Part shown: piece after piece, positions 18,888-28,591 of the stretch
Position numbering within the stretch: position 1 is the first letter of the stretch
How the letters are laid out: every line of letters begins with the position of its first letter
Source: PGYR01 sp034670025
Lineage (GTDB): Bacteria; Bacteroidota; Ignavibacteria; Kapaibacteriales; UBA2268
Reading direction: 5' to 3'
NCBI GenBank assembly: GCA_034670025.1
Contig: JAXMOE010000002.1
Coordinates: 124,001 to 188,000 of the forward strand
DNA: 64,000 nucleotides
Translations under genes and position numbers: made by a program
Notes under the pieces: generated by a model
Told to the model about the DNA's origin: nothing
Seen by the model: the letters and a program-made list of their open reading frames with translations, nothing else
Databases searched by the model: none

Positions 18888-19742
18888 ATGAGTTCGAGAA
18901 AGCCTTATGCTCTGATACTTGGTGTGTCAAGCGGATTCGGAAAAGCCACGGCAAGAAAGCTGGCAGAAAACGGTTATAATATTTACGGTGTTCACATGGA
19001 TATGGGACAAAACCGTGTTAAAGCTGAAGCTTTCAGAGATGAATTGCTTGAGATTGGTGTAGATGTGCACTTTTTTAACAAAAATGCTGCCGACGATAAG
19101 AATAGAGCTGGTGTAGTGGCAGCAATAGCTGAAAATGCAAAAAATGTTGAAGGCCATCAATTAGATGTACTTGTTCATTCTTTAGCATTTGGTACGCTTA
19201 AGTACTTAGTCACTGATCACGAAGATTCGCAAATTACCAAAAAACAGTTAGAAATGACGATGGATGTTATGGCTAATAGCTTAGTTTATTGGACTCAAGA
19301 AGTCTTTAGAGCTGGGTTATTTTCTAATAATGCTAGAATCTTATCTTTCACAAGTGTTGGTTCGGGTAAAGCGATGTTGAACTATGGTGCTGTTTCTGCT
19401 GCAAAAGCTGCTATAGAATCTTATACAAGACAATTGGCTATCGAATTGGCTCCTCACGGTATTTCTGCTAACTGTATATTTGCGGGTGTTACTAACACTC
19501 CTGCTGCAAGCAAGATTCCTGGTTTCCCAAGTATGATAAAATTAGCTGAGATACAGAACCCAATGGGTAGAGTTACCACTCCAAAAGACGTGGCTGCTCT
19601 TGTGTTAGCTCTTTGTAATCCTGATTTGTTGTTTATGACTGGTGAAGTAATCAGAATAGATGGCGGTGACGCAGTGTTCGAATATTTTGATTGGTTAGAA
19701 GACGAGGAAGGTAAACCAAAACCACCCCACGGACAATTATAA
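18888..19742 (+). CDS. Enoyl-ACP reductase-like SDR protein (FabL/FabI type)
   Basis: This short-chain dehydrogenase fold protein of 284 aa probably catalyses the NAD(P)H-dependent last reduction of fatty-acid elongation. The N-terminal cofactor loop is GVSSGFGKATA, of the TGxxxGxG type seen in FabL rather than the classical FabI loop. VHSLAFG matches the FabI/FabL strand after the cofactor site. The active-site pair is in NYGAVSAAKAA, with Tyr and Lys separated by six residues, the spacing of enoyl-ACP reductases and not of ordinary SDRs. The C-terminus (TGEVIRIDGGDAVF) is also family-like, followed by an acidic extension. A different SDR specificity remains possible. A strong terminator follows directly. 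Confidence 0.75.
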   Translation: MSSRKPYALILGVSSGFGKATARKLAENGYNIYGVHMDMGQNRVKAEAFRDELLEIGVDVHFFNKNAADDKNRAGVVAAIAENAKNVEGHQLDVLVHSLAFGTLKYLVTDHEDSQITKKQLEMTMDVMANSLVYWTQEVFRAGLFSNNARILSFTSVGSGKAMLNYGAVSAAKAAIESYTRQLAIELAPHGISANCIFAGVTNTPAASKIPGFPSMIKLAEIQNPMGRVTTPKDVAALVLALCNPDLLFMTGEVIRIDGGDAVFEYFDWLEDEEGKPKPPHGQL

Positions 19743-19770
19743 AAAAAAGATTTAGAATAGAATTTTACTA

Positions 19771-19799
19771 AGCCGAACAAATTGTTCGGCTTTTTTTTT
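19771..19799 (+). terminator. Rho-independent terminator
   Basis: AGCCGAAC and GTTCGGCT pair as an 8-bp stem around an AAATT loop and are followed by nine T residues. It ends the transcript of the enoyl-ACP-reductase-like gene. Confidence 0.92.
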
Positions 19800-20021
19800 G
19801 CCCCACTTTGTACCACAATTATCCATTATTTATTATTTCTCTCCCGTAACTCTTGCCGTACAATGGGTGATGTCACATCATTTGCAATCAGTTATCTGTT
19901 TTGTCAAATTTAATCATAAGCTCGAAAGTGTCTAATAATAGTACCTGTTGGAAAATAAATACAAATATTTGAAATATTATTTTGTACTTAATTATATTTT
20001 TCATTAATTGCGAGTACCAAA
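19800..20021. other. Intergenic region before mraZ
   Basis: I see no open reading frame of credible length in this AT-rich stretch. It should contain the promoter of mraZ-rsmH, but no exact TAnnTTTG match is visible; TATTATTTTG near 19975-19985 is a near miss. Confidence 0.5.
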
Positions 20022-20046
20022 GTGGGTAAAAGTGGTAGAAAGTGTG
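20022..20046 (+). promoter_or_regulatory. MraZ boxes (three direct repeats)
   Basis: GTGGG, GTGGT and GTGTG occur at 20022, 20032 and 20042, an exact 10-bp period with AT-rich 5-bp spacers, 37 bp before the mraZ start. MraZ is known to bind three or four GTGGG-type repeats with this spacing upstream of its own gene. The site implies autoregulation of mraZ-rsmH. Confidence 0.85.
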
Positions 20047-20082
20047 TTAGATTACCTACAATAGTAAAAGTAAGGTGTAAAA

Positions 20083-20535
20083 GTGTCATTTTTTCAAGGT
20101 CAGGAAACATATTCTTTAGACTCGAAAGGTCGAGTGAATATCCCTGCAAAAATGCGAAAGATGCTTTCACCTGATTCTAATGATACTTTTGTAGTAACAC
20201 GTGGTACTGATAATTGTATAGTTGCTTATCCTATGGATGAGTGGAAAAAATATCAGTCGCACTTACAATCACTTAACCAATATGACGAGAAGAACAGGTA
20301 TTTCCTTAGAGTTCTACTTATGTGGAGCGACGAGGTTAGTTTAGATTCTCAAAATAGAATATCACTACCTAAGCGATTAATTGAGTTCGCTGGTGTAGAA
20401 AAGAAAGTGCTTATAATGGGTATGGTTGATAAAATAGAATTTTGGAACCCAGACAAATTTGAAGAAAGCATAAATAACTTTGGTGAAAGCTACGAAGATG
20501 TAGCAAAACACGTAATGACAAAAAAAGAAGAATGA
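20083..20535 (+). CDS. mraZ: Transcriptional regulator MraZ
   Basis: MraZ is the DNA-binding protein encoded first in division and cell wall (dcw) clusters. The 150-aa product has two SpoVT/AbrB-like halves, recognised by LDSKGRVNIPAKMR near residue 12 and LDSQNRISLPKRLIE in the second half. The start is GTG, which places the conserved FQGQETYSLD at the N-terminus. Three matching operator repeats precede the gene. It is followed 10 nt later by rsmH. The usual dcw genes after rsmH (ftsL, ftsI, murE and so on) are absent here. Confidence 0.95.
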   Translation: MSFFQGQETYSLDSKGRVNIPAKMRKMLSPDSNDTFVVTRGTDNCIVAYPMDEWKKYQSHLQSLNQYDEKNRYFLRVLLMWSDEVSLDSQNRISLPKRLIEFAGVEKKVLIMGMVDKIEFWNPDKFEESINNFGESYEDVAKHVMTKKEE

Positions 20536-20545
20536 GGCAATAGCT

Positions 20546-21487
20546 GTGGGGAATGAATATGATTATCATGACCCCGTACTGCTCAGCGAGTGTATCGATT
20601 ATCTGATCACTAACAAAGCTGGTATGTACGTAGATGGGACACTCGGAGGTGGAGGTCACACATCGGCTATTTTGAAAAAATTAGACAGTAATGGGCTGCT
20701 TATATCTTATGATAAAGACCCAGATGCCATAGAGCACTGTCAGAAAAGATTTTCTACTGAGATAGAAAATGGTATGTTAATACTAAGGAACGAAGGTTTC
20801 GATAAGGCATACAGCATAGAGGAGAGAGAAGGGACAATTAGTGGTCTTTTGTTAGACTTAGGTGTATCTTCCAATCAGTTAGACGGTAGCAGTCGGGGGA
20901 TCAGCTACCGATTCGATTCCGAACTTGACATGAGGTTTGGGACTGAAGGAAGAACCGCAAAAGACTTGTTGCATGTGGCAACAGAGGAAGAACTAATCCG
21001 AATTTTCAAAGATTTTGGTGAAGAGCCCTTTTCAAGAAAGATAGCGCGACGAATCGTCGAGGTCCGTCGTGCTACTTCCCTTTCTACTACCAATGACCTA
21101 CGTCAGATAGTGGAAGACGTAGTACCCACTCACTTACATTTCAAATCATTATCCAGAGTATTTCAAGCAATAAGAATAGAAGTCAATTCGGAGCTAAAAG
21201 TGCTTCTTGACACACTTACTAATGTCATTCCAAAATTAGAAAAAGGTGGACGAGTAGTAATATTGTCTTACCATTCGTTGGAAGACAGGATCGTAAAAGA
21301 TGTATTCAAAAAGTTTGCAGCCAAGCGAAGAGATGCTATTGATGATGAGAAAATATATGGTAATTATGTAGCAATCGACCCAGTTGTCAAGCTGCTAACA
21401 AAATCACCTGAAGTACCTTCCGATGAGGAGATAAAAAGAAATAAACGTGCGAGAAGTGCAAAGCTAAGAGTGATAGAAAAGCTATAG
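20546..21487 (+). CDS. rsmH: 16S rRNA (cytosine1402-N4)-methyltransferase RsmH
   Basis: RsmH (MraW) methylates N4 of C1402 in 16S rRNA using S-adenosylmethionine. The 313-aa product has the SAM-binding DGTLGGGGHTSAIL, the LLLDLGVSSNQLD loop, a central helical insertion, FQAIRIEVNSEL and LSYHSLEDRIVKD, all standard for the family. The start is GTG, giving GNEYDYHDPVLL. It is the second and last gene of the mraZ unit. The next gene, tamB, is on the other strand with stops 4 nt apart, so the dcw operon is broken at this point. Confidence 0.96.
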   Translation: MGNEYDYHDPVLLSECIDYLITNKAGMYVDGTLGGGGHTSAILKKLDSNGLLISYDKDPDAIEHCQKRFSTEIENGMLILRNEGFDKAYSIEEREGTISGLLLDLGVSSNQLDGSSRGISYRFDSELDMRFGTEGRTAKDLLHVATEEELIRIFKDFGEEPFSRKIARRIVEVRRATSLSTTNDLRQIVEDVVPTHLHFKSLSRVFQAIRIEVNSELKVLLDTLTNVIPKLEKGGRVVILSYHSLEDRIVKDVFKKFAAKRRDAIDDEKIYGNYVAIDPVVKLLTKSPEVPSDEEIKRNKRARSAKLRVIEKL

Positions 21488-21491
21488 CTTT

Positions 21492-24400
21492 TTACCAACT
21501 ACCACCTAACTTTAGTTTTCCTTCCCAATGAATTTGGTTTTCATCTGTTTTCACAGTTTCTGGTGAATTTACATAAGTGAAGTTTAGTAATATATTTAGC
21601 CATTCTTCTTCTGTAAGATTAATAAAATCATCCAACGGTATTTCAAATTCTATTCTTGAACCACTAATGTCATTCACATTACCACCGAAAGACCACCTGG
21701 CTCCACCGACTATATCTCCACCTATTTTTACTCTTGCATCTTCAAAGTTGTCTTCAAAATCAATTTGAGCACTTAGTCCTAATTTCCCTAATTCCTGAGC
21801 TACTTGCCTTGTAAGTATATCGGAAGCAATCGTACTTTGAAAATTAATGTCTTGACCACTGTTGCTGTTTCCACCATTCGATTTGGAAGTGTTACCAGTG
21901 AGCAGTAACGACATTATATCTGTCAGCTTTTTTTCCTTATCCCCATAGCCAGAATCTCCTGCTACATCATACTCAAATCGAAGTATTGGATTTTCTTTAG
22001 TCCCAGTTACAAATATTTCGACATTGAATTGCTTATAATCTCTTGTAGTTCCTTGATATTCAGCTTTTAAATCCAGCTGAGGGTTAGATATGTCACCAGT
22101 TGGGAAGTTAATATCACCACTTATGTCAAATGTTTTGAAGAACGAAAGCTTACTTCCTTCTTTGAGCACTATTTTTCCATATAGTTTTGCTTCTTTGTTG
22201 TTTCTATTTTTAACATATCTTATACTTTTGACATTAATTGGCGTTCCAATTATTACACTTGTTCTTAGGAATTGATTTATTTGCATATCAACTAATGTTC
22301 TGCCTCTAAATTCTAAATCTAAATCTATGTTTAGCAAGTCCATAAGACTTTCTTGAACTTCTTGAGCTCTGGCAGTTTTTTGTACCCTAACACTATCTTC
22401 CCTGCCATAACTTGCAGTTATAAGGTCACCTATTCTCTTGTAAATAAATTTTGATTTTACAAGTTGAACTTCTTCCTCATCAGGCATTTTCAAATCTGCA
22501 GATTCCAGAGCCACATATCCTTCTAAGTTTGGTTTTTCCAATGAGCCCCAAAATCGAAGTGAATCGCTTTCTGTCGAGATTATTAACTTACCATATAAAT
22601 CTTTTTTTACTTTTTGGGTTTCGTTACGCATTACCAGAAAACGCTTTGTTTTCATCCCTATATCAAGGGTGTTGATATTAAGATTTTCTAATGCAATCTT
22701 ACCTGTTACTTCAGCTCTACCGTTACTCAAATCATCTTGTTGGTTATACAACATTACATCTTCCAAAAAGATATTATTTTCACGAAGTATTAGCCCACCT
22801 TTGGCTCTGTAACTTACATTTGTTGCATCTACTAAAAAGGAAGTATTGTTGAATCTAAGAATACCGTCTAAGGTCAAGCCGTCAGGCATAGCGCCACCGA
22901 TCATTAATTTCCCCTTCCCAATCCCTTTTAAAAAGCTGATAGACGGTACAAATGGGCTAACTATAGATAGTGGGAGTGAGTCAATATCAAATTCAATATC
23001 TACTTGTTTTCCAGTACCAAATCGATCTTCAACTTCTGTGAATGATAAATCTAAAGGCAGAGAATTTATTTCCCCATTAATAAGTTCAGGAAATGCTTCT
23101 TCATCACTATAATGTTCAATAATCAGATTACCTGTCAAGTTTTTGTTTCTGTACTTCAACTCTGATTCTATGTCTCCTACCATCTGTTCATTAATTTTTA
23201 TGTCATCGGAAGTGACAAAAAAGTCCATTTTGGGGTTGGACACAGAACCATTAATCATTATTTGTAGTGAATCTATTTTACCATCTATTTGATCGAACTG
23301 AGCTTGATTTCTTCGTGGTAAAAATGGTTTTATTCCTTTTATATCAAGACTGCTAATAGCTAAGTTAAAATCCGAAAAGTTTTCTGTGTCAGCATTGTAT
23401 TCACCACTAATTGTGATTGTCTCGTCGGCGTTTGGGTTTTCCATTTGCATAGAGTTAATAGTGAAACCACCATCGACAAATGTTGCATCTATCTCTTCAC
23501 TCAACTGTAATGTGTATTGATCTTTGTATGATATATCAAGTCGAGAAAAACCTAATCTGACACCTCCTGGAATCAAATTTGTATTGCCGTCGAAAGCTAA
23601 ATCAATTTGATTGTTGATATCAGAAGCACCAGTAAAGTCAAATTGGTCACCATCAAATTGCAAAGAAATTTGTGGGTAGTTGAACGAGTTATCGTTTATA
23701 GATATTTTCTTTTCTGCTTTTGCATCCAAATTGAAGTCTGAAAAAACTGACATAGAGTCTTGCAGTTCCATAAACAATCCGCCCTCTGCTTCTATTTTGT
23801 CTGACGTAATTGTTTGATTCCCTTTGTTGTAATACAAACCATCGACTAATAGCTTATTAATATTCAAGGAGCTTTCATCCTTGTTTGCAAAAATTTGAAA
23901 GTTCAGCTCTGTGTCCATAGTTAAGTTGACACTGTCTAAGAATGCAGTTATAAATGAAAAGTCAGAAATTTTAACATTCAAATTGGCATCAATGGGGTTG
24001 TATTCACCAATTTTTTCTACTTCCAATAATTTTAATTGATTCAAAACAGCTTGATCTTCAGGTATTAATTTGTTGATTTTATTAGCAATAAAGTTATACA
24101 TATAGTAACCTTGCTTTTGCAAGGCATCAATAGTGTTTTGGAAATTGTAATTACCTTCTAATGTAATGCTTCCAAAGTCAGAATCGAATAGGATTTTTCT
24201 ATTATCTATTGATTTTTTTTCGACTATTAAATCAAAGTTAAACGGAAAGAATGACCTGTCATCGAACATTATTGTTTCAATCTCAGTTTCAAAGTTACCA
24301 ACTATATTATCAATCTCTATTCCTGAGCCATTCAACTTTGAAAATCCCGATAGATAGGTTGGCATATCATCAGAGTCTAACATTTCTTTCAAATTGAGTG

Positions 24401-26054
24401 CGTTGTAGAACAGATCCAGATTGTAGATAGAGTTCTTCCTTTCTTTTTTTATAGTCAAACTACCACTACCCGTCACATATTTCTTAATTACTTCATCAGG
24501 TATATAACTCAGTGAGGTGCTTCCAAATTCTGCATAGATTGTATCTAAACTAAAAGTCTCGAATCTTTCTGAATTGAATTTAATATTCAGTGCAGACATA
24601 TTGAAATTATCAATTCTGTTTTTGCCGCCATTGTAGTCTAACGAAATGAATGGATTATCACTCGTTACATTTTGCATTTTGGCTTTTACATTTCCGTTTA
24701 GATTTGTAGCAATAGCGTCTGGGAATAATTTTTTTACATTTACACTTTTTATTTTACCACTGTACTCAATTTCCAAATCACCCATTGTGTGTACGATTAA
24801 CTTGCCGTCCATTCCTCCAACTCCAGTGTTTGCATTTATATCAAAATGCAAATCTTTTGGGTTACCAGTCATTCGCAAATAGTAGAAATTTGCAAAGTTA
24901 AAGTTGGGAAGGTTGCCGCCACTCAAGTTCAGAAAATACTTAATGTCATTATAAGTTAGGTACGAATCATTTGTTTTTAAATCGAAATACATTTTATCTG
25001 GGTTGGTAACGTGCTTAATATTACCAGTTAAATTCAAATTAGAATTGTCCAAATCCATTTCGAACTTGTCAACTAGTATATTATCCATTGTACCAGAAGC
25101 GTCTAAATTAACGTCATACTGCCCTTTGAACTTGGCTGGCACATTCAGAATCTCGAACAGCTCAGCTACGTCAAGCTCTTTAGCATTAGCTCTTACATCT
25201 ACTTTAGCAGTTTCAAAATCACCGTCTTTTATTCCGCCAAATATGTCAATACCGTTTATTTCAGCATCTAATTCTAATTCAGTAACGTCATTTTGATATT
25301 CTAAATCTTCTATTTTGACATAATTGCTGTCAATCATAAAAGTGAAATTAGTTGGACTAAGCTTCTTTTCCATAACCGCTTCGTAAAAACTAAGATTGCT
25401 CATATCTGCAACTAATTTCTTTTTTGCTGGCCTGATAAATAACTCACCACTAAAATTTAAGTCTTTCAAATGTAAGTTGCTAGTATTGAAACCATTGCTC
25501 TCACTTTTGGGTGCATAAGGATCATACATTCGGAATTCGCCGTCATTCATTTCCAAATTGCTGAATAGTATCTTCGTATCAGCTGGAGGAGTGGTATCGT
25601 TTGGGTTGCTTTTGGGTATTTTACTGACATTCCAAACACCAGCAGAATCTCTGAGCATATTAATCACTGGTTTGTCAAGAGCTAAGCTGGTGAGAAATAT
25701 CTTGCCATCTAACAAATCACCTAAGTTGAAAAATGCCGTTGCCTCGGGAATAGCTGCAATAGTGTCCGAATCCATTGTCATAGCTACTCCATAAAGTTCG
25801 ATGGACTTCAAACTATACAAACGGAAATCATCAACATCGACTTTGGCATTTATCGTTTTGTTTATTTCTCCTTCAGCAAAATCAAGAATAACAGAACGCA
25901 CAGATTTGAACTGCAATGAAACTACTGTTCCACCAATTATAAATACGACGAGAAGCAATAAGAAAATCAGTAGTCTTTTGGACCACTTTTTAAAAGATGA
26001 TTGTTCTTTTGCTTCTTTTGTTCTTTTTTTGCTATTATTTCCTTCTTTGCTCAA
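21492..26054 (-). CDS. TamB-like inter-membrane bridge protein (DUF490)
   Basis: The 1520-aa product starts with a lysine-rich cytoplasmic tail and one membrane anchor around LLIFLLLLVVFIIGGTVVSL. More than 1100 residues of AsmA/TamB-like beta-strand repeats follow (patterns such as NLSGGNLPNFNFANF and DLNLDASG-type strands). The conserved TamB C-terminal domain has GTKENPILRFEYDVAGDSG and KLTDIMSLLLTGNTS and ends KLGGSW. TamB-type proteins form a hydrophobic groove from inner to outer membrane, used for phospholipid transport or outer-membrane protein assembly together with an Omp85 partner. No Omp85 gene is adjacent; one occurs 34 kb away at 60152. It is transcribed alone, convergent with rsmH. 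Confidence 0.9.
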   Translation of the reverse strand: MSKEGNNSKKRTKEAKEQSSFKKWSKRLLIFLLLLVVFIIGGTVVSLQFKSVRSVILDFAEGEINKTINAKVDVDDFRLYSLKSIELYGVAMTMDSDTIAAIPEATAFFNLGDLLDGKIFLTSLALDKPVINMLRDSAGVWNVSKIPKSNPNDTTPPADTKILFSNLEMNDGEFRMYDPYAPKSESNGFNTSNLHLKDLNFSGELFIRPAKKKLVADMSNLSFYEAVMEKKLSPTNFTFMIDSNYVKIEDLEYQNDVTELELDAEINGIDIFGGIKDGDFETAKVDVRANAKELDVAELFEILNVPAKFKGQYDVNLDASGTMDNILVDKFEMDLDNSNLNLTGNIKHVTNPDKMYFDLKTNDSYLTYNDIKYFLNLSGGNLPNFNFANFYYLRMTGNPKDLHFDINANTGVGGMDGKLIVHTMGDLEIEYSGKIKSVNVKKLFPDAIATNLNGNVKAKMQNVTSDNPFISLDYNGGKNRIDNFNMSALNIKFNSERFETFSLDTIYAEFGSTSLSYIPDEVIKKYVTGSGSLTIKKERKNSIYNLDLFYNALNLKEMLDSDDMPTYLSGFSKLNGSGIEIDNIVGNFETEIETIMFDDRSFFPFNFDLIVEKKSIDNRKILFDSDFGSITLEGNYNFQNTIDALQKQGYYMYNFIANKINKLIPEDQAVLNQLKLLEVEKIGEYNPIDANLNVKISDFSFITAFLDSVNLTMDTELNFQIFANKDESSLNINKLLVDGLYYNKGNQTITSDKIEAEGGLFMELQDSMSVFSDFNLDAKAEKKISINDNSFNYPQISLQFDGDQFDFTGASDINNQIDLAFDGNTNLIPGGVRLGFSRLDISYKDQYTLQLSEEIDATFVDGGFTINSMQMENPNADETITISGEYNADTENFSDFNLAISSLDIKGIKPFLPRRNQAQFDQIDGKIDSLQIMINGSVSNPKMDFFVTSDDIKINEQMVGDIESELKYRNKNLTGNLIIEHYSDEEAFPELINGEINSLPLDLSFTEVEDRFGTGKQVDIEFDIDSLPLSIVSPFVPSISFLKGIGKGKLMIGGAMPDGLTLDGILRFNNTSFLVDATNVSYRAKGGLILRENNIFLEDVMLYNQQDDLSNGRAEVTGKIALENLNINTLDIGMKTKRFLVMRNETQKVKKDLYGKLIISTESDSLRFWGSLEKPNLEGYVALESADLKMPDEEEVQLVKSKFIYKRIGDLITASYGREDSVRVQKTARAQEVQESLMDLLNIDLDLEFRGRTLVDMQINQFLRTSVIIGTPINVKSIRYVKNRNNKEAKLYGKIVLKEGSKLSFFKTFDISGDINFPTGDISNPQLDLKAEYQGTTRDYKQFNVEIFVTGTKENPILRFEYDVAGDSGYGDKEKKLTDIMSLLLTGNTSKSNGGNSNSGQDINFQSTIASDILTRQVAQELGKLGLSAQIDFEDNFEDARVKIGGDIVGGARWSFGGNVNDISGSRIEFEIPLDDFINLTEEEWLNILLNFTYVNSPETVKTDENQIHWEGKLKLGGSW

Positions 26055-26166
26055 ATGTTTTTTTGTTTAATTTGCTGACATTTCCTTATATTAAGACGAT
26101 TGAGATATATAAATGTTTATAAACATAATTTATATATTCAAACCATTATTATTTGTAAGCAAATAG

Positions 26167-26625
26167 AGTACCGAAATAGCAGAAATATCAAAAAATATTA
26201 GTAGTTCTATCATTATAATTGATGATGACAAATGGCTACAGAAATTAGCCAGGAATATGCTTGAAAAATATGGGTTTACTGTAATTGAAGCATTAACCCC
26301 ACACCAGGGCTTGGAGTTGGTAATTGACAATAATCCTATGTTAGTTTTGCTCGATTTGAACATGCCTAATGTCAATGGTGAAGCACTGTTGCATCTGATT
26401 AACAACATGAAAAAAACTAAAGATGTTAAAATCGTTATATTGTCTGCACAGATTACTAAAGAGAAGATAAAGTCAACTTACCTCAACGGTGCCGTCGGAT
26501 TTATTGCCAAACCATTTGAAGAAAAAGTATTGATTGAAAAAATCAATGAAGTTTTGGACAAAGAATCCATCAGAAAGCTTAAGAAAGACCCCAAAATTAA
26601 AGATGAGTTCTTTCTTAAGATTTAG
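26167..26625 (+). CDS. Stand-alone response-regulator receiver, start unresolved
   Basis: The frame encodes a complete receiver domain: the acidic triad IIIDDDKW at 26215-26235, the phospho-acceptor in VLLDLNMPNVNG, the Ser in ILSAQ and the Lys in FIAKPFEE. The first ATG in frame is at 26257, after the essential acidic residues, so a protein starting there could not be a normal receiver. No ATG, GTG or TTG lies between 26257 and the in-frame TAG at 26164-26166. Upstream of that TAG, an ATG at 26113 is in the same frame. Either a rare start (ATT or ATC near 26197-26212) is used, or a nonsense mutation or sequencing error created the TAG. It has no output domain and no adjacent kinase. Confidence 0.75.
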   Translation, partial: STEIAEISKNISSSIIIIDDDKWLQKLARNMLEKYGFTVIEALTPHQGLELVIDNNPMLVLLDLNMPNVNGEALLHLINNMKKTKDVKIVILSAQITKEKIKSTYLNGAVGFIAKPFEEKVLIEKINEVLDKESIRKLKKDPKIKDEFFLKI

Positions 26626-26641
26626 TACTAATAATATCTAA

Positions 26642-28078
26642 TTAGAACTTAAACACTCTAATCATATTTTGGAAGTTGGGCTTATCTCTAGAAAGACCAG
26701 CAACATAGACTACATAGTCGCCTTCGTTAATAAAGTCATATTCTTCGAGTAATTGCTCTCTGAATGTTATAACTGCATCTTCAGTTTTGACTGGAGCATC
26801 GACAAATTTTGGAATTACTCCCCAGATAAATGACAATCTTCTTGCTACTTCTTCCGTGTCGGTGAATGCAACAATTGGGATTCTTGGTCTGTAGTTAGCT
26901 ACATTTTTAGCTGTATAAGCAGAACTAGTCAATGTAACAATTGCAGCAGCATTTATTTTGTCAGCAATCATAGTGGCAGCATTACCTAAAGCATCAGATA
27001 TATCGCCACCGTCGAAATTTGATTTATATTTTTCACTTCCGTAAGGATACTTCTCTTCTATATTTTCTATTATTCTCGACATATAGCCAACTGCCTCGAA
27101 TGGGTATTTACCCACACTCGATTCGGCACTTAGCATAAGGCAGTCAGAACCGTCCATAACAGCATTGGCAACGTCACTCGCTTCTGCTCTTGTTGGTCTT
27201 GGATTTTCAATCATCGATTCCAACATTTGAGTAGCTGTGATTACTGGTGTTCCGTAGTAATTGCATCTGTTTATTATTTCTTTTTGAATCAAAGGAACTC
27301 TTTCGGCAGGCATTTCTAATCCCAAATCACCTCTCGCTACCATAACTCCTGTGGATTCTTGTATAATATCATCAATGTTTTCGTAAGCTTCTACTCGCTC
27401 AATCTTTGCGATAATAGGCACTTCACGCTTAAAGATTTTCATTGCTGTTTTTAACTCTACAATATCAATCTTAGATCTAACAAAAGAAAGTGCAACTGCA
27501 TCTACACCTTGTTCTAACCCAAACTTCAAATCTTCAATGTCTTTTTCGCTAAGCGATGGGGCATTACTCGTAGCACCTGGCACTACTATTCCTTTATTGC
27601 TTTTTAGTATTCCACCCTTTATTACACGCGTCTTTATCTCTGGACCTTTCACGTCCAATACTTTTAGCATTATGTAACCATCATCCAAAAGTACGGTGTA
27701 GCCAGGGAGTGCTTCATTTTTCAAATCTGTATAGCTTGTACTGACTATCTGTGAAGTCCCTTCTTTTATCGGCTTAGTTGTTATAGTAAATTCGGCATTA
27801 TCTTCTAACTTGACACCGCCTTCTTTTACATTACCAATACGGATTTTTGGGCCTTGCAAATCCATCATTATTGGAATATTTACTCCAGCAATGTTCGATG
27901 CAGCACGGATATGCTTAATCGTTTTTGCATGTATTTCGTGCGTTCCGTGAGAAAAATTTATTCTTGCAGCATTCATACCTGCATATATTAATCTGGTTAA
28001 GTTTTCTGTACCACTTACAGCAGGGCCAACGGTACATAGAATTTTAGTTTTTCTGGGGAACAAATTGCTATTTTTCAT
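26642..28078 (-). CDS. pyk: Pyruvate kinase
   Basis: Pyruvate kinase transfers phosphate from phosphoenolpyruvate to ADP, the last step of glycolysis. The 478-aa protein has the N-terminal TKILCTVGPA and NFSHGTHE, a B domain, the active-site lysine motif IAKIERVEAYENID, VARGDLGLEMP for the metal site, and TATQMLESMIENPRPTRAE. The C-terminal allosteric domain is present and full length (ends MIRVFKF). All key motifs are intact. It is a single gene, convergent with the receiver gene, and followed on the other strand by the DUF423 gene. Confidence 0.97.
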   Translation of the reverse strand: MKNSNLFPRKTKILCTVGPAVSGTENLTRLIYAGMNAARINFSHGTHEIHAKTIKHIRAASNIAGVNIPIMMDLQGPKIRIGNVKEGGVKLEDNAEFTITTKPIKEGTSQIVSTSYTDLKNEALPGYTVLLDDGYIMLKVLDVKGPEIKTRVIKGGILKSNKGIVVPGATSNAPSLSEKDIEDLKFGLEQGVDAVALSFVRSKIDIVELKTAMKIFKREVPIIAKIERVEAYENIDDIIQESTGVMVARGDLGLEMPAERVPLIQKEIINRCNYYGTPVITATQMLESMIENPRPTRAEASDVANAVMDGSDCLMLSAESSVGKYPFEAVGYMSRIIENIEEKYPYGSEKYKSNFDGGDISDALGNAATMIADKINAAAIVTLTSSAYTAKNVANYRPRIPIVAFTDTEEVARRLSFIWGVIPKFVDAPVKTEDAVITFREQLLEEYDFINEGDYVVYVAGLSRDKPNFQNMIRVFKF

Positions 28079-28198
28079 TTTACTTTCTATTTCTAATTAA
28101 TTTTTCTCAAATTTAAGGTATATTTGTTATCAAAACGTTAAACTTGTGTTTGAGTTGTGTTAAACTATATTATTTATCAATCAAATATCGAACCAAAG

Positions 28199-28591
28199 AT
28201 GCAAAACAATAATCACATATCAAAAAGAATAATAAAAACTGGTGTAATTTTATCTATGCTCGGTGTAGCTATTGGTGCGTTTGGTGCACACGCATTGAAC
28301 GATATACTGGTAGAAAACAGCCGTTTGGATACTTATGACACTGGGGTTCTCTACTTATTTGTTCACTCCTTGGCTATTATACTCACTGGACTAATGGCTG
28401 ACAAGTATGGCAACAAAAACATAGTGCAAGCATTCTATCTGTTTGTAGGTGGAATTATAATATTTTCTGGCTCATTGTTCATACTCTCTATTACTAATAT
28501 TACAGTATTCGGAGCTATTACTCCTATTGGTGGTGGAGCTTTTATCTTTGGGTGGATTAAGTTGTACTTGGCAATAAAGTCTTCTGATTAA
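28199..28591 (+). CDS. DUF423 family membrane protein
   Basis: The product of about 130 aa has four membrane segments and the family signature ILSMLGVAIGAFGAHAL in the first of them. The last two segments carry GGIIIFSGSLFILS and ITPIGGGAFIFGW. I chose the ATG at 28199, giving MQNNNHISKR, over a GTG at 28157 because the shorter N-terminus matches the family. The function is unknown. The 3' end overlaps the convergent lipoprotein gene by 4 nt. Confidence 0.87.
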   Translation: MQNNNHISKRIIKTGVILSMLGVAIGAFGAHALNDILVENSRLDTYDTGVLYLFVHSLAIILTGLMADKYGNKNIVQAFYLFVGGIIIFSGSLFILSITNITVFGAITPIGGGAFIFGWIKLYLAIKSSD

